Assembly (NCBI GenBank): GCA_014529385.2
Contig: CM043964.1
Span: 104,891,587-104,955,586 of the forward strand
Direction of reading: 5' to 3'
From: Adiantum capillus-veneris
Lineage: Eukaryota; Streptophyta; Polypodiopsida; Polypodiales; Pteridaceae
DNA length: 64,000 nucleotides
The number at the start of each line of letters is the position of its first letter. Position 1 is the stretch's first letter. Both the position numbers and the translations under genes were made by a program. A model generated the notes under the pieces. The model ran no database searches. It saw nothing but the letters and a program-made list of their open reading frames with translations, and was not told the DNA's origin. This document shows, piece after piece, positions 1 to 11,884 of the stretch.

Positions 1-298
1 AAGATATGCAATGTCTAGGCGCCCAAGGCCTTTAGGACTCCACCACTTACTGAATCTGCAACCTAGGCACACTACTGACCTGTTCTTTGCAGCTTGGAAC
101 TCCCATTGACCCCATAACACATTGAAATATTAGAATGGCTTGAAATAAATCGAGAATTTACAATACATGACCATTTTGGGAAAATGTGGAAAATGTGTAA
201 CTTCAATCTTCACTGCTTCTTTGTATTCATCCTTGATGTGCATCCGTACGTCTTTGATCTTTAACAGCTTCTGCTAACTAACATTGACTCAGTTAACA
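1..298 (-). repeat. 3' LTR (partial) of outer non-autonomous LTR retrotransposon
   Basis: This is the inner-facing end of an LTR that matches 3560-3857, 12530-12824 and 21115-21385. It ends on the plus strand in GACTCAGTTAACA-type sequence, so on the coding (minus) strand the LTR begins TGTTAACTGAGTC. The rest of the LTR lies outside the window. A polypurine tract immediately follows at 299, which shows this is a 3' LTR read on the minus strand. Confidence 0.8.
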
Positions 299-318
299 TT
301 CCCCCCTTCCTATTTTAG
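299..318 (-). other. Polypurine tract of outer LTR element
   Basis: Read on the minus strand, this stretch is AGGAAGGGGGGAA directly before the LTR start TGTTAAC. This is the expected second-strand primer site next to a 3' LTR. An almost identical tract lies at 3858-3877 beside the inner copy's 3' LTR. Confidence 0.75.
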
Positions 319-2024
319 TGCCCGTCCTCGGCACTATTGAAAAGTGTTTGTGGAGGCTGTGGAAGGTTCTCATTGGTTTTTGATGGTTTGATTGTATTCA
401 TTTCTCATTGAATTTTTTGCAGCATCTTGATTGGTTTTAATATGTCTGATGTGAGAGATGATGTTGCATTTGTACGTTGTAATAGCATAATGAGGAGACT
501 TTTGTTTATTTATGAAAAGTATGTACAAGAGAAGTAGAATGATGAGGTTCTAAATTAGAGTCTAATACCTGGATGATCAAAGGGAAAAACTCCAGTGGGA
601 AAAAAGTGCCTTTGGTATATGCGCATTATTGGAGTACTTACTAGCATGGAGAATATCCATAAAGTACGCAAGGGATGGCTTGCTGATAGATATGAAAATA
701 AAAGGACATCAAATATGAAAGGGTAGCATGATAGAACATTGGTTCTTCTGTTGTATTCCACTCAAGGTGTATAGGTGGAAGCAAAAAAGAGTGTCTAATG
801 CATATGTCCAATGGTGGGACATCCTATTTATGGATACACAAAAATGCATGGAAAACAATATGCTGTGCAAGAAGGATTTGGAGGGGTTCTTCATAAAGAT
901 GGTGTAGCTATAAAAGCATATGACATGGCTTTGCAAGCTTGCACCCCTTTAAGAATGGTTTTCGTTGATGAGGATATGTGCTCTCATCTTACTGTGCACT
1001 GTGCGTAAGTGTTGGACTCTATGTCACTCCACCAATTGTAAGTTAATAGACTTTGACTCTTATGCTCATCTCATCTAGCATGAGCGAAACAACTTAGATA
1101 TGCTCAACTCTTCCAGCTTGAGGGTAAGCCTAATAAGTATGACTCTTAGCACATAGTTTAATATGACTTGAAGCTTTGGGCCTAATGCTTTGCTCATTTT
1201 ATGGCTCAGCAACCCGACTTAGACTATGCCAAAGAGTATTTTTTGCACCCTGGCAACTTGACTTTTTATATTTTTGTGCTTACTACAAACATTTGTTCAT
1301 GTAAAAGTAAGCTTGAATCCTCAAAAAGAGGATTAGTGAAGGACCAAGTTGGCATTGAAGGTCTCTTTTACCATACGTATTTTATCATCTTTCAATCTGC
1401 ATTCCTGTTGGTTGGATTGTCCTTCTTTGATTGTGAAGACTCAATTATCTGTTTGATTCTCCAATTAGGCCTATTGATAGGCGTCTTTGATGTTGTTGTA
1501 GGACTTTGTTGACTCTCGGCATTTGGATTTTGACTAGAAGCATTGGAAGACTTAGGAATCCAAAGCACTTGAGGACCTTTGTAACTCCTTTGTTGACTTT
1601 GTTGCGCTATAACTCTTGTTGATTTCTCGATATCTTTATGCAGGTCTAGTGTAGTTGCAGTTGGCTTGTGGTTGATTGGTAGCCAAATCTTTGTATAGCC
1701 TTTGTAGAATCCTTGTCCAAGAGGAATATTCTTTGATATCTATCTTTTTTTTGTATTCTCTTGAGGGTTGCGATAGACTTCGACATCTTTTGATGCTGTT
1801 CTATTGTATACCTGATTCTTAGGTATCCTAGGATATTGTTAAGGTTGATACCGTGTGGACCTTCTTTCTTAGGAGGCACTTGATGTTACTTCATACGCTC
1901 TAACCTATAGTTTTGGAACCCATATCTGTCTGTTACCTCTATAGTACTCTTGTTCCTTTAAGCTCCATTGTGATGCTATCCATCCTATGTGTTTGTATTT
2001 TTTTGTTGATTTCCTGTCTTTAAT

Positions 2025-2435
2025 TCAAACCGGATCATTGGCTTTGACAAAACTGCTCGGAACAAACACTATCTTGACCTTCCTTTGATTTATTGAGTAC
2101 TTTGACTGATATACCTTTACTTTTCTAGGTGTTTCTTTAGAGGTTTTAGTTGGGTCAGCAATTGAATTGAAGTTTTGAAAGCCTGACTTTCTAGAAGAAG
2201 CTGATCCATGAGGGTTCTTTGATGTAGAGGCATATGGTGTCACACGTTCTCTGCTAATCGGTGGCGGGTCCACTTTGGCCTTACCTTTTTCTGCAAGATT
2301 TATCTTTGATTCTTGTGACTTTTGAAACTCTAAATCTAGCATTAATAGTACATGTAATTGTTGTTGGATACCTCTTGGAAAAGAGAGTATTAACAATTTA
2401 TCTTCTTTGTAGGCCTTGTGTTGATCTAACCCCAC
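2025..2435 (-). pseudogene. Lys/Ser/Pro-rich ORF remnant of the outer LTR element
   Basis: This 136-codon frame is homologous to 5573-5915 in the inner copy. Both contain a conserved stretch with KGKAKVDPPPIS, then STSKNPHGSAS, then SIADPT.TSKETPRK and a basic tail. The protein is low-complexity, basic and hydrophilic, and matches no pol domain I know. It is probably the distal part of the element's own protein. The start codon given is only the first Met in the frame, and the upstream part differs from the inner copy because of the extra sequence near 2340-2700. The function is unknown. Confidence 0.45.
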
Positions 2436-2944
2436 TGATGTCCAAGGATTGCATTTGCAAGCATTTCCTTTGAAGACTTACCTAAAACTTTACTTGCTCT
2501 TCATGATTTTGGATGCTGAGGGTAGCAACCATTTCTTTTTGACTTGTAGCCTTACCCATGATTTCCATGCTACCTGGCTTGCTCTATGTAATCTCTAGAA
2601 TGATTTGGATGTTGTCTGCAACCATATTGCACTTTGCTTCTTTATTGAATAGAGCATTACATCTAACACTTGCTCCTTTCGTAATACTAAGAACTATAAC
2701 TACTCTTGTTGTTGGTTCTGTTGAAGATCTTTGTTCTGCTTTTGCCATGGTCTCATTGTGATCTAATTGTGTCTCTCTGGAGGTTAGTTTGAGATTTTTT
2801 TTTCAATCTGACTTTCATCAGCTGATTTAGCTAGCAATGTTTGGATCTTTGGACTTCCTATTGATTCCTGGTTGTGTGTAACCTAGTTCTTCTTAACTTT
2901 TGGCTTTGGTGACATTCTCTGTTTTCAATAGCTTTTGTGGTTGT

Positions 2945-2949
2945 TCTTT
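2945..2949. repeat. Target-site duplication (left) of inner LTR element
   Basis: TCTTT occurs directly before the TG of the LTR at 2950 and again directly after the other LTR at 12825-12829. Removing the insertion and one copy gives a sequence that matches the uninterrupted homologous site near 6150-6165. Confidence 0.85.
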
Positions 2950-3857
2950 TGTTGGGGGCTCCATCATTGCAATAGTTCCAATGAACAACAAAATTATCAA
3001 TCTGGAGGGATGAGCTACCCGGCTAGGGCATGGAAATCCTCACACGGTTAATGAGCTAATCGTGGAAACATAAATGGTTAAGTCTATGAGGTGAGCTTTT
3101 TGGCCTATGGAGGAGCTAAGCCGGAATGAAGGGAAATCTCCATATCCACTTCTCTTCACCTCTAATCAACCCAATCACACACAATGCAATTGCAAGATGC
3201 ACACAACACTAATCCTATCATGCAGCACACTAATCGCAAGCACACACTCATAGATCTATCAAGCACCGCACTCGAATCAAACCTACATGCACACACAAGA
3301 AAAAGAGGGCAATCACAGAAGATTAGAGAGGGATTAAACACTAATTAGTTAAGATCTAGTGAATCTAAGTATCATAGACAATCATAAGAAGTAAGAGAGA
3401 GGCATAGTGAGAGAGAATGAATCATTGATTAGGTTAATAAAGTCTCATGAGCAAGGAGAATCTCAAGGACTCCATAGCCACACACCTCAAGAGCTCTCAC
3501 CAAAGAGTGATCTCAACAATTGACTTGAGAACCCTAATTTCTTTTGCACACTGCCTTATATACTTAGGGTAAAAATATGCAATGCCCGAGCACCCAAGGC
3601 CTTTAGGGCTCCAACACTTACTGAATCTGCTACCTAGGCACACTAACTGAACTGTTCTTTACAGCTTGGAACTCCCATTGAGCCCATAACACAATAACAA
3701 TATTACAATGGGGAATTTACAATACGTTACCATTTTAGAAAAACATGGAAAATGTGTAACTCCAATCTTTACTGCTTCTTCATGTTGATCTTCGATGTGC
3801 ATTTGTATGTCTTTGGTGTTTAGTAGCTTTTGTTAACTGACGTTGGCTCAGTTAACA
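2950..3857 (-). repeat. 3' LTR of inner element
   Basis: This 908-bp LTR has TGTTGGGGG at one edge and TTAACA at the other, as read on the plus strand. It aligns along its length with 11887-12824 and 20494-21385. A TATA-like GTATATAAGG lies on the minus strand at 3554-3563. Confidence 0.85.
3554..3563 (-). promoter_or_regulatory. LTR TATA-like box
   Basis: The minus strand reads GTATATAAGG. The same sequence sits at the same LTR position at 12511-12520 and 21096-21105. Its conservation in all three full LTRs and its orientation with the gag-like frame make it the likely core promoter. Confidence 0.55.
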
Positions 3858-3877
3858 TTCCCCCCTTCCTATTTTAG
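3858..3877 (-). other. Polypurine tract of inner element
   Basis: The minus strand carries AGGAAGGGGGGAA directly before the 3' LTR. This is the expected plus-strand primer and fixes the direction of transcription as right to left. Confidence 0.75.
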
Positions 3878-4841
3878 TGCCCGTCCTCCGGCACTGTTGA
3901 AAAATGTCCGTGGAGGCTGTGGAAGGTTTTTGATTGGTGGTTGATGGGCTGATTGTCTTCATTGGTCGTTGAATTTGTTGATGAGGTTCACTTTGCTATA
4001 GCATCTTCATTGGTTCGAATATTTTTGATGTGAGAGATGATGTTGCATTTGTACCTTGTAATAGAATAATGATGAGGCTTCTGTTTATTTATGAAAAGTA
4101 TGTACAAGAGAAGTAGAATGATGAGGTTCTAAATTAGGGTCTATAACCTGGATGATCAAAGAAAAAAAACCCAGTGGAAAAAAAGTTCCTTTAAGATACA
4201 TGCATTATTGGAGTACTTATTAGCATGGGAAATATTAATAAAGTACTAAAGATTATTTGCTGATAGATATGGAAATAAAGAGACATCAAATATGAAAGGG
4301 TAGCATGATGGAACATTTTTTGCCTGTTATAGTCCACTCAAGGTGCATAGGTGGAAGAAAAAAGGAGTTTCTAATGCATATTTCAGATGATGGGACATCC
4401 TATTTATGCATGCATAGAAATGCATGGAAAACAATATGCTGTGCAAGAAATATTTTGAGGAGTTATTCAAAAAGATAGCGTAGCTATAATAGCACCTAAC
4501 ATGGCTTTGCAAGCTAGCACCCCTTTAAGAATGGTTTTCGTTGACGAGGATATGTGCTCTCATCTTATTGTGCATTGTGCGTGAGTGTTGGACTCTACGA
4601 CACTCCACCAATTGTAAGTTAATAGAATTCGACTCTCATGATCTTATCATCCAGCATGAGCAACACAACTTAGATATGCTCAACTCTTACAACTTGAGCG
4701 TAAGCCTAATAACGACGACTCTTAGCACAGAGTTTAATATGACTTAAAGCTTTGGGTCTAATGCTTTGCTCATTTTATGGCTCAGCAGCCCGACTCTGAC
4801 TAAACCAAAGAGTGTTTTTTGTACCCTGGCGACTTGACTTT

Positions 4842-5366
4842 TTACATTCTTGATCTTTCTACAAACATTTCTTCAGGTAAAAGTAAGCTTGAATCCTCAA
4901 AAAGAGGATTAGTGAAGGACCAATTTAGCATTGAATGTTTCTTTTGCCATACCTGTTTTATCATCTTTGAATCTGCATCGTTGGTTGGGTTGTCCTTCTT
5001 TGTCTGTGAAGACTCCATTGTCTGTTTGATTCTCCAATTGGGCCTGTTTATAGGAGTCTTTGATGTTGTTATAGGCCTCTGTTCAGTGTCGGCATCGGAT
5101 TTCTGACTAGGAGCATTGGAAGATTTAGGAATCCAAATATCTTGATGACCTTTGTATCTCCTTTGTTGACTTTGCCTAGCTATAGGTCTTGTTGAGTTCT
5201 TGAGATCTTCATGAAGGCTTGGTAAAGTTGTAGTTGGCTTGTGATTGATTGGTATCCAAATCTTTTTATAACTTGTGTAAAATCCTTGTCCAAGAGGAAA
5301 ATTCTTTGAGATCCGTCTTTTTTCTATATCCTCTTGTGAGTTGTGGTAGACTTCAACATCTTTCAA
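4842..5366 (-). pseudogene. Hydrophilic ORF remnant near 3' end of inner element
   Basis: This 174-codon frame is rich in Lys, Ser, Thr, Gln and Asn, with no membrane segment, zinc motif or enzyme motif that I recognise. A decayed counterpart exists in the outer copy around 1300-1880, including a related Q(R/K)..RYQRI-type stretch. It is probably the C-terminal part of the element's long polyprotein after mutation. I assign no function. Confidence 0.35.
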
Positions 5367-5572
5367 TGTTCTTGTGTTGTATACGTGCTTCTTTGGTATC
5401 CTAGAATATTGTCGAGGTTGATACCTTGTCGGACTTCTTTATTGGGAGGGACTTGATATTACTTCATATGCCTTAACCTACAGTTTTGGTACCCATATCT
5501 GTATGTTACCTATGAAATAATCCTATTCCTTTAAGCTCCATTGTGATGCTATACATCCATGTGTTTGTCTTT

Positions 5573-6124
5573 CTAAGTTGATTTCCTGTCCTTAATCCAA
5601 ACCGGATCATTGAATTCGACGAAACTTCTTGGAACAAACATTTTCTTGACTTTCCTTTGCTTTCTTGAGTACTTTGACTGAAATATCTTTGCTTTTCTGG
5701 GTGTCTCCTTTGAGGTTTCCGTTGGGTCAGCAATTGACTTTAAGTTTTGAAATCTTGTCTTGCTTGAAGAAGCTGATCCATGAGGATTCTTTGATGTAGA
5801 GGTATATGTTGTCAGATCTTCTTTGCTAATCGGTGGAGGGTCCACTTTGGCCTTACCTTTGTCTACACGATTCTTCTTCGATCCTTGCGACTTCTGCAAC
5901 TCTAAATCTAGAATTTTTGGTTCTATTGAAGATCTTTGTCCAGCTTTTTCCATGGTCTCATCTTGACCTAACTGTGTCTCTATGGAGCATGTCTTGAGGC
6001 TTTTTGTTGTAATCTGAATTACGATAGCTAATTCCGCTGGCAATGAGCGATCGAGCTTTGGACTTCCTGTTGCTTCCTGATTGTCTGCAACCCCTTCCTT
6101 CTTAACTTCTAGCTTTGGTGGCAT
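5573..6124 (-). pseudogene. Lys/Ser-rich ORF remnant of inner element
   Basis: This 183-codon frame runs from MPPKLEVKKEG to a basic C-terminus. It shares KGKAKVDPPPIS and STSKNPHGSAS with the outer copy at 2025-2435, so it is a real element-encoded segment and not a chance frame. The composition is basic and low-complexity, with no enzymatic motif. A frame with similar composition lies upstream at 6613-7056. It could be a nucleic-acid-binding or linker part of the element's polyprotein, but nothing here proves that. Confidence 0.45.
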
Positions 6125-6612
6125 TCTTTGCTCAGTAGCTATTGTGGTTGCTCTTTGTTCTATCTAATCTGCACTTCTTATTGCCTGATTTGCTTTAATC
6201 TCTTCTGAAGTTTTGTTTGATGGAGATGAATCATCTTCCATAAGATCTACTTTGATCTTGATCTCCATTCTTTGTTGTCTGTGATGACTTCGTCATGTTT
6301 GCATTCTGTATCTCTAGCATCTTCTGGGCGATTGGAATTCCCATTATGATGTCAGCTGTCATATCCTTTACTGTGATCACATGGAATTGAGTTGTGGTAA
6401 TCTATGAACTTACTTCAATGGTGGTGGAGATGATTCCCCAGCATTTTTCTCGTTTTTTTCCTGATATGCTCACAAATTCAAGAGCAACTATGGTTGGTCA
6501 CATCTTTTCCAAGTGCGAAAAGACATGAGGTTCTTGTCTACATAAAAATCCAATTGTACTTCTCTTGATAGTTTTTCCTTTTGTTTCACCAATGATGTTG
6601 CACTTGATCATT

Positions 6613-7056
6613 TCAAGATTTGTGTCGGAATTGACTGCTTTTGCTATTGGCAACATCCTTTGGTTGAACTTTATCTTCATCTTCTTTGCTTTGATCACTT
6701 GCAATCGAGGTTGACTCCATTGGTTGTAATACTGTACTTTTTTGCAATTGTTGAGCATTGTCCACCTGCATTTGAGTAACCTTTGACCTTAAAAGGTTCA
6801 TTGTACTTTCTGGTAGAATCTGTCTCTTCGAAAGAGATTTTGTTGGTGACCTTTGTGTATCCTTTTGGACTTTAGTTTTCATTGACTTTGAATTTTCTGT
6901 CACTTGTTGTTCTGGTAGCTTAAGGCTTTGAATCATCTTCAAATAGTCTTTGAATTTAGCCGTACCATCCATAGGGGTTTGTACAAGGTAATGGCCTTGC
7001 TGGTATTTGTTACCATGTGCATCTTGATATGCATATGTGAGCTTGGCATTAGGCAA
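6613..7056 (-). pseudogene. Tyr/Asp/Gly-module and Gln/Lys-rich ORF remnant of inner element
   Basis: This 147-codon frame starts inside the edge of the foldback element (the Met codon is at 7056). Before that insertion it would have continued upstream. Residues about 8-22 carry one copy of the repeated module of this family (Y.YQDAHGNKYQQGHY). A Gln/Lys/Ser-rich segment follows. Its outer-copy counterpart lies around 13390-13750 and is more decayed. The foldback insertion at 7047-7494 separates it from the gag-like modules at 7500-9279. The role is unknown and there is no pol motif. Confidence 0.4.
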
Positions 7057-7494
7057 AATTTGAACTCACAAAGGGGCCCTTTAAGGAGTTTGACTTTACC
7101 TCTCTCTACCAAAACGGACGCATGGATAAATTTTTGCAAATAAACTCCAAAGTTGGCGGAGGTTTGACAGTTAGAATGTCCTCTTCAAGCTATCTACTGA
7201 TATATAGCACGCCATGAGATTCCTCATATTTAGAAGATTCTTTTTTTGATTCACTTAGATTCCGACAGAGTTGTCACATCATAGGCGAATCAAAAAAAGA
7301 ATCTTCCAAAATATGAGAATCTCATGGCGTGCTATATATCAGTAGATAGAGCTTGAAGAGGACATTCTAACTGACAAACCTCCGCCAACTTTGGAGTTTA
7401 TTTGCAAAAATTTATCCATGCGTCCGTTTTGGTAGAGAGAGGTAAAGTCAAACTCCTTAAAGGGCCCCTTTGTGAGTCCAAATTTTGCCTAATG
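7047..7494. mobile_element. Foldback (hairpin) MITE in inner LTR element
   Basis: The left arm, about 204 bp from 7047, is nearly perfectly complementary to the right arm ending at 7494, with a spacer of only about 35 bases (around 7250-7284). The termini read CATTAGGCAAAATTTGAACT and its inverse. The outer LTR copy has an empty site at 13758/13759, where GAGCTTGG runs directly into TCACATGTAAC. No clear target duplication is seen and there is no coding capacity. Related copies lie at 29240-29644 and from 62877. RNA from this site would fold into a long duplex. Confidence 0.85.
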
Positions 7495-8133
7495 TTACAT
7501 GTAACTGTTTGAACACTATGGGATTTGTCGGCTTTTGACTATGATTTGTGGAGATCTGAAACTTTTTTCTTTAATGATCTTCATAAAAGCATTCGTCTAC
7601 AGATTTTGTGGAAGCCTAGGTCTCGACTGGAAACTTCCAACAACCATATGATCTTTCAATTGTTTCTGCTTTGAAGCGGTTCCTGGTACAAGAGCTGAGC
7701 TTGAAGAATTTATAGCTCCCCCTTCCTAGGGTGATCACTATAGCCTGCTTCATTGTAAGAGTTCAAAACTGTTTGGCTCTGGTTTAGTCTCACCTTTTGG
7801 GGTTAATGTTTGGCATCTGTAAACCTTCTACATACTTTCCTATGTATCTTCGAGAAACATGACAAATTATTCCCCAAGTCAAGCTATAGATAGAATTATC
7901 TTTGTCCTGATATTTTCTATCCCATGGGTCTCCTATGATATGAGCTTATGTGGTTTCAGGACCCAAGGCATCATAGATGCTAGACTCTCGTTTATATCTA
8001 CGACTATTTTGATCAAAGTATATGTTTGTTTGGTCACAACATCGAAGCTTGATTTTCGATGGAGGAGAGTTTGTGATTTTTGAGTTCACTCAGGTAAAAT
8101 TCTTTAGCTCTAGATAGGATGGGCTATAATAGA
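7495..8133 (-). pseudogene. Decayed Tyr-rich module region of inner element
   Basis: Minus-strand frames through this stretch are broken by stops and at least one frameshift. Two more modules can still be read, one of the type IYFDQN..RY with IYDALGP after it, and one of the type KYQDKDNSIYSLTW. The outer copy has the same two modules in better shape around 14200-14350 (IYFDQNNRYRR and YYGKDNAIY). This is the continuation of the gag-like polyprotein from 8134 onward. I see no known enzyme domain. Confidence 0.45.
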
Positions 8134-9279
8134 TTATTTCTCTAAAATGAACCATCCTTTCTGATCTGTCATTGGAAGCACTTCTATGAGTTGGTATGTG
8201 GGCTGTTCAAACACGGGTTGATCCTTATTGTACCGTTTGCCTTTTTGGTCTACAGAGTGTGCATATGAATTATGTGTGCCATACAATGCTAACATCATTC
8301 TGTTTGATATGTCCCTTAGACTTGGGAATGATTGCACACTTGTGTCAGTGGATACGAAATCATTTGTAAATTTAACAGTCTTTTCAACCTTTAGTGATAT
8401 CTCCACACCTTGACTAAATTCATGCAAGAATCTGTTGTTCAAAGAATCAATTTTAAGCTTTTCAGGTGCCTGTGCAATTTTATGCTCATTTTGAATTTGC
8501 AATGTTTTTACTGATGCTTCTAATGGTAATGCAGAATCGTTTGATTGCATTAAAAGTGACAAGTCAGTTGCACTTACATCGAGATTCGCATTTCCAATTT
8601 GCTATGTACCTTGCTTGGCGGTTGATGTATCCCTATTGTCTAGATTTCTTGGACAATCTTCAGTAAAATGTCCACCTTTTCGTCCACAATCTAAGCAATA
8701 CACCATGACTGGTGGTATTTCAACTAGCTCTATCATGTCAAGATCTACCTGAGGAGCTTCTGCTTCTATGCTTGCCAAGTTGTCGGCATCTTCTTTCAAA
8801 ACACTAAGCATCAAGCTATAGATTGCGCCATCTTGACCTTTGTACCGTCTTTGGCTCGATTCTCCAATTAGATCGGCTTCTATTGGTTGATCTGTTGGAT
8901 CTTGCAATTATTGATCCCAACTATAGATTTGACCACTGTAATCTATGTATAATGACCCGGATTGCATATGCACTAAATGAATGCTTTGCTGGCTTGTGCA
9001 GATTTTTGGATAACCACTTCGATCAATTTTTTTCACTTCTATCTACACTTCATCTTGAAGCTTGCAATACCTGGCTCCAATGAAGTCTACGAACGTCTAG
9101 GAGTTCTCAAAATCTCACTTTACTCTGATCAATAGGATCTTGGATCCCATGTTTCTTTTGCTTCTCATAAGATACCTATGACCTTCTGAATCTACATATA
9201 AGACTTTATCTCCATTCTAGCCATAAAGCTATAAAATTTGCTCTGTTGCACTCGAACTCTTGGCTCGATTTGAGTCCAT
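8134..9279 (-). pseudogene. Gag-like protein of inner element with CCHC zinc knuckle
   Basis: One frame runs from an ATG at 9277-9279 (MDSNR) to 8134, interrupted by several stops, mostly TAG. It contains a CCHC knuckle (CLDCGRKGGHFTEDC, near 8650-8695), as expected of an RNA-binding nucleocapsid. Around it are repeated short modules of the form Y-x-D-x-x-G-x-x-Y, for example YIDYSGQIYSW, YKGQDGAIYSL and SVDQKGKRY. The outer copy encodes the same order at 14497-15672. The TAG at 8602-8604 lies between knuckle and downstream part and is shared by both copies. No standard retrotransposon gag domain is obvious, so the gag assignment rests on the knuckle and on position after the leader. Confidence 0.55.
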
Positions 9280-9299
9280 TTTGGCTTAATCGACAAAAA

Positions 9300-11866
9300 C
9301 TGTCAATTGGCAGAATTTGGTGTTGATTAGAAGAATTTATGTTGCTCGTTCTAGCCTAATCTACAATCACATGTGATTCGTGTCCCTATTCGTTCAATTG
9401 GAAGCTAATTTGCAGCGCAATTACTCGCACTAGCCAATTTTTAGCATGCAGAATTATTGAAATTTGACTACCGCTCAACTGCTTCGAGTTGGTCGATTTC
9501 TCATTTTTTTTGGCTACTCTGACTCTCTTTTGCACGGTCTGCCCGGTTTACAGCTCTTCTGGATTTTTTGCGGTTTGTTCGGTTTTTGATACACTACTTT
9601 CCAACTTTGATTTTTGCTTTTTTGAAGCTTTCTTGTTTTTTCTGGCACTTCCGATGACTTTCGTTTTATTTATCTAAAATTTTTATGAAATTTTAAATTT
9701 TCTTAATTTTTTGGTATTTTTATGATTTTTTGTAATTTTATTGAAAAAGTTTTGATTTTTAATGAATTTTTCTAGGGTTTTTTGTATTTTTAATTTTATT
9801 TTGTTTTTTCATGCGATTTTGGGTTTGTATGAGTTTTTAACGATTTTTGTCATTTTTCTAGTTTTTTTTGAATTTTTTGTGAGCTATTATGAAATTTTTA
9901 CTATTTTTATGGTTAATCTGTGAGATTTTTTGGTTTTTAAAGATTTTTTGTGATTTTTTTATTTTTTCTGGAATATTCTAAGAAGATTTTAATTGTTTAT
10001 GAGTTTTTTGATTTTATGGTGATTTTTCTGTTCAATTTTGATTTTTTCTATTTTTCTATAATTTTTGAAACTCTTTTTTGAGATTTTTATGATTTTCTAT
10101 GTGATTTTTTATTTTTTGTAATTTCTTTTCTATGTTTTCTATTTTTTGTACTCTTTTGTAAAAGTAAGTTTTCTATTTTTTGTAATTTTCTAAATGTTTT
10201 ATTTATTTTTAAAAACTTTTATTGTTTTTAAGATTTTTAATGGTTTTTTGTGTGTTTTTTTTTAATATATACAAAATAATGAAATGAAAGTGAGAAAAAA
10301 AAGATAATGAAATTGAAATGAAATTTAAAGGAAAAGAAAATGAAATGAAATGAAATTAAAATGAAATTGAAACAAAATGAAATGAATCAATACAAAAGTC
10401 AATGACAGAAAAAGACAAAAAGACTAAAGGCTAAAGACAAAAGGCTCCACAGACGTTGAGTTGAGGAAATAGAGAAAGAAGACAAGTAGGTCCCTTTTCT
10501 TTTCTTTCAAAAATTTATAATGTCTTTTTGTAGCTTGTGTGTTGTGTGTGTAAGGGTGGGTTCACACGTCACGAAGCACAAGAACGACGATGGAAGCGGA
10601 AGAAGAAAGAAGAAGAAGATTATTTTAGCATCTTCGGAAACTATCCCAAGAGACGTAAAATTCTATCCGACGAGGAAAGTCTATGCGCCGAAAGGCATGC
10701 TCAGGAAGCGAAAACAAGCCTAATTTAGGTCAAAAATTAGTCGAAACGTGTAAAATCACTTGAAAATCTAAGAAATTATCCAAAAATTATCCAAAAAATA
10801 CCCAAAATATTTCTACAATTTCTCCACACATTGGGGAATAGTGCAGCCATATAAAACTGCCAAAATCACATCAATTCAATTGCCAACAGTTTTATCAACA
10901 ATAAAATCAAGATTGGGCAATTAAACTGACAAAATTAGGTCTAGATTCAACGCAATTGGAGTGTGTAAAACACTGTTTTGAGCACAAAAATGCAGCATTT
11001 AATCATTACACACATTCAATTTGCAATCAAAATACGAATCAATCATGCAAATTAAACACTTTTTTAGGCACACACACACTAAAAAAATTGGCAGTTTTTA
11101 CCAATCTTTAAGTACTTGTCGAATTTGCAATGTGACTTAAAAAATCATTAGTTGGGCATAAGCACAACACACATCAATCATCATAGTTGAAAAATCATAA
11201 CGCACACATTGATATCTAGGTGCACAAACATAGGAAAAATAGTGTACACACACCTAAAATTAACATAGACACACTCAATTAGAATGCACACACTTGATTT
11301 TAGTGCACACACACTTGAAATTGACCATCCAAGCATACAATTAACTCAATGAGACACTCAATTAGCAACCTACAATCATCAATTAGCAATTGAAACTTGT
11401 CAAATCATACATCACCAATTCTTAAAATTTTTGGCATTACAACAGCGTGAAAACGAAAAATCGTGAAATTTTCAATCCACATTGCATTACACTACATTGC
11501 ATCAACATAGCATAGCATTACATTGCATCATCATGGTGGATCTCTACACAATTCTCACATCTCTAGATTCTAGGGAGATTGAGAATACCACCTTAATTAC
11601 CTTTCTAAGATCAATTAAATGGTCAAATGCTCCAATCCTTCATAGAAAATTAGTAAGTTAGCAGAAATTAGTCAAAACAGCAAGGGGTTAGTGTGAAATT
11701 AGAGTGTGTAAACACACAATTGGCAAGATACGGTTACACATTAGGGAATTATGAACACAATGTGTCATGCACACACATTCAAAATCCACAAAAACATACA
11801 CACACAAGTAAAATTAGTGAGGGAACGCATTCGTTTATGCCACAATTACACTAGCGTAGGCCGTCG
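9300..11866 (-). other. Noncoding A-rich leader of inner element
   Basis: This 2.5-kb stretch lies between the primer site and the gag-like start. On the plus strand about 9680-10260 is T-rich, with GATTTTT-like strings, and 10262-10400 is GAAAT-rich. From 10740 to 11860 there are many CACACA and CATTGCAT-type repeats. No coherent protein is present. The frames at 9489-9677 and 10520-10728 are low-complexity. The outer copy has the same kind of leader at 15700-20490. Confidence 0.6.
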
Positions 11867-11884
11867 TCCCCGAAAACGGTGCCA
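11867..11884 (-). other. Primer binding site (tRNA-Asp-like)
   Basis: Two bases inside the 5' LTR, the minus strand reads TGGCACCGTTTTCGGGGA. From memory of the plant tRNA-Asp 3' end, 15 of 18 positions match the expected site (TGGCGCCGTTGCCGGGGA). Tat and Athila Gypsy elements commonly use this primer. Confidence 0.6.

Larger units (their letters stand above)
299..2949 (-). mobile_element. Internal region (3' part) of outer non-autonomous LTR element
   Basis: This segment matches 3858-6160 of the inner copy and is the 3' part of the outer element. It stops abruptly where the inner copy's LTR begins at 2950 and resumes at 12830. It carries only short broken minus-strand reading frames. Compared with the inner copy it has about 360 extra bases near 2340-2700, from either an insertion here or a deletion there. 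I see no reverse transcriptase, RNase H or integrase motif. Reading frames at 555-936, 1201-1512 and similar are not coherent proteins. Confidence 0.75.

Noticed and set aside
7047-7494. MicroRNA gene
   Set aside because: The near-perfect 200-bp arms and element-like termini with an empty site fit a foldback transposon. A miRNA precursor would be shorter with bulges.
9489-10728. Short frames in the T-rich and AAAG-rich leader
   Set aside because: Low-complexity sequence. The equivalent tract in the sister copy does not keep these frames.
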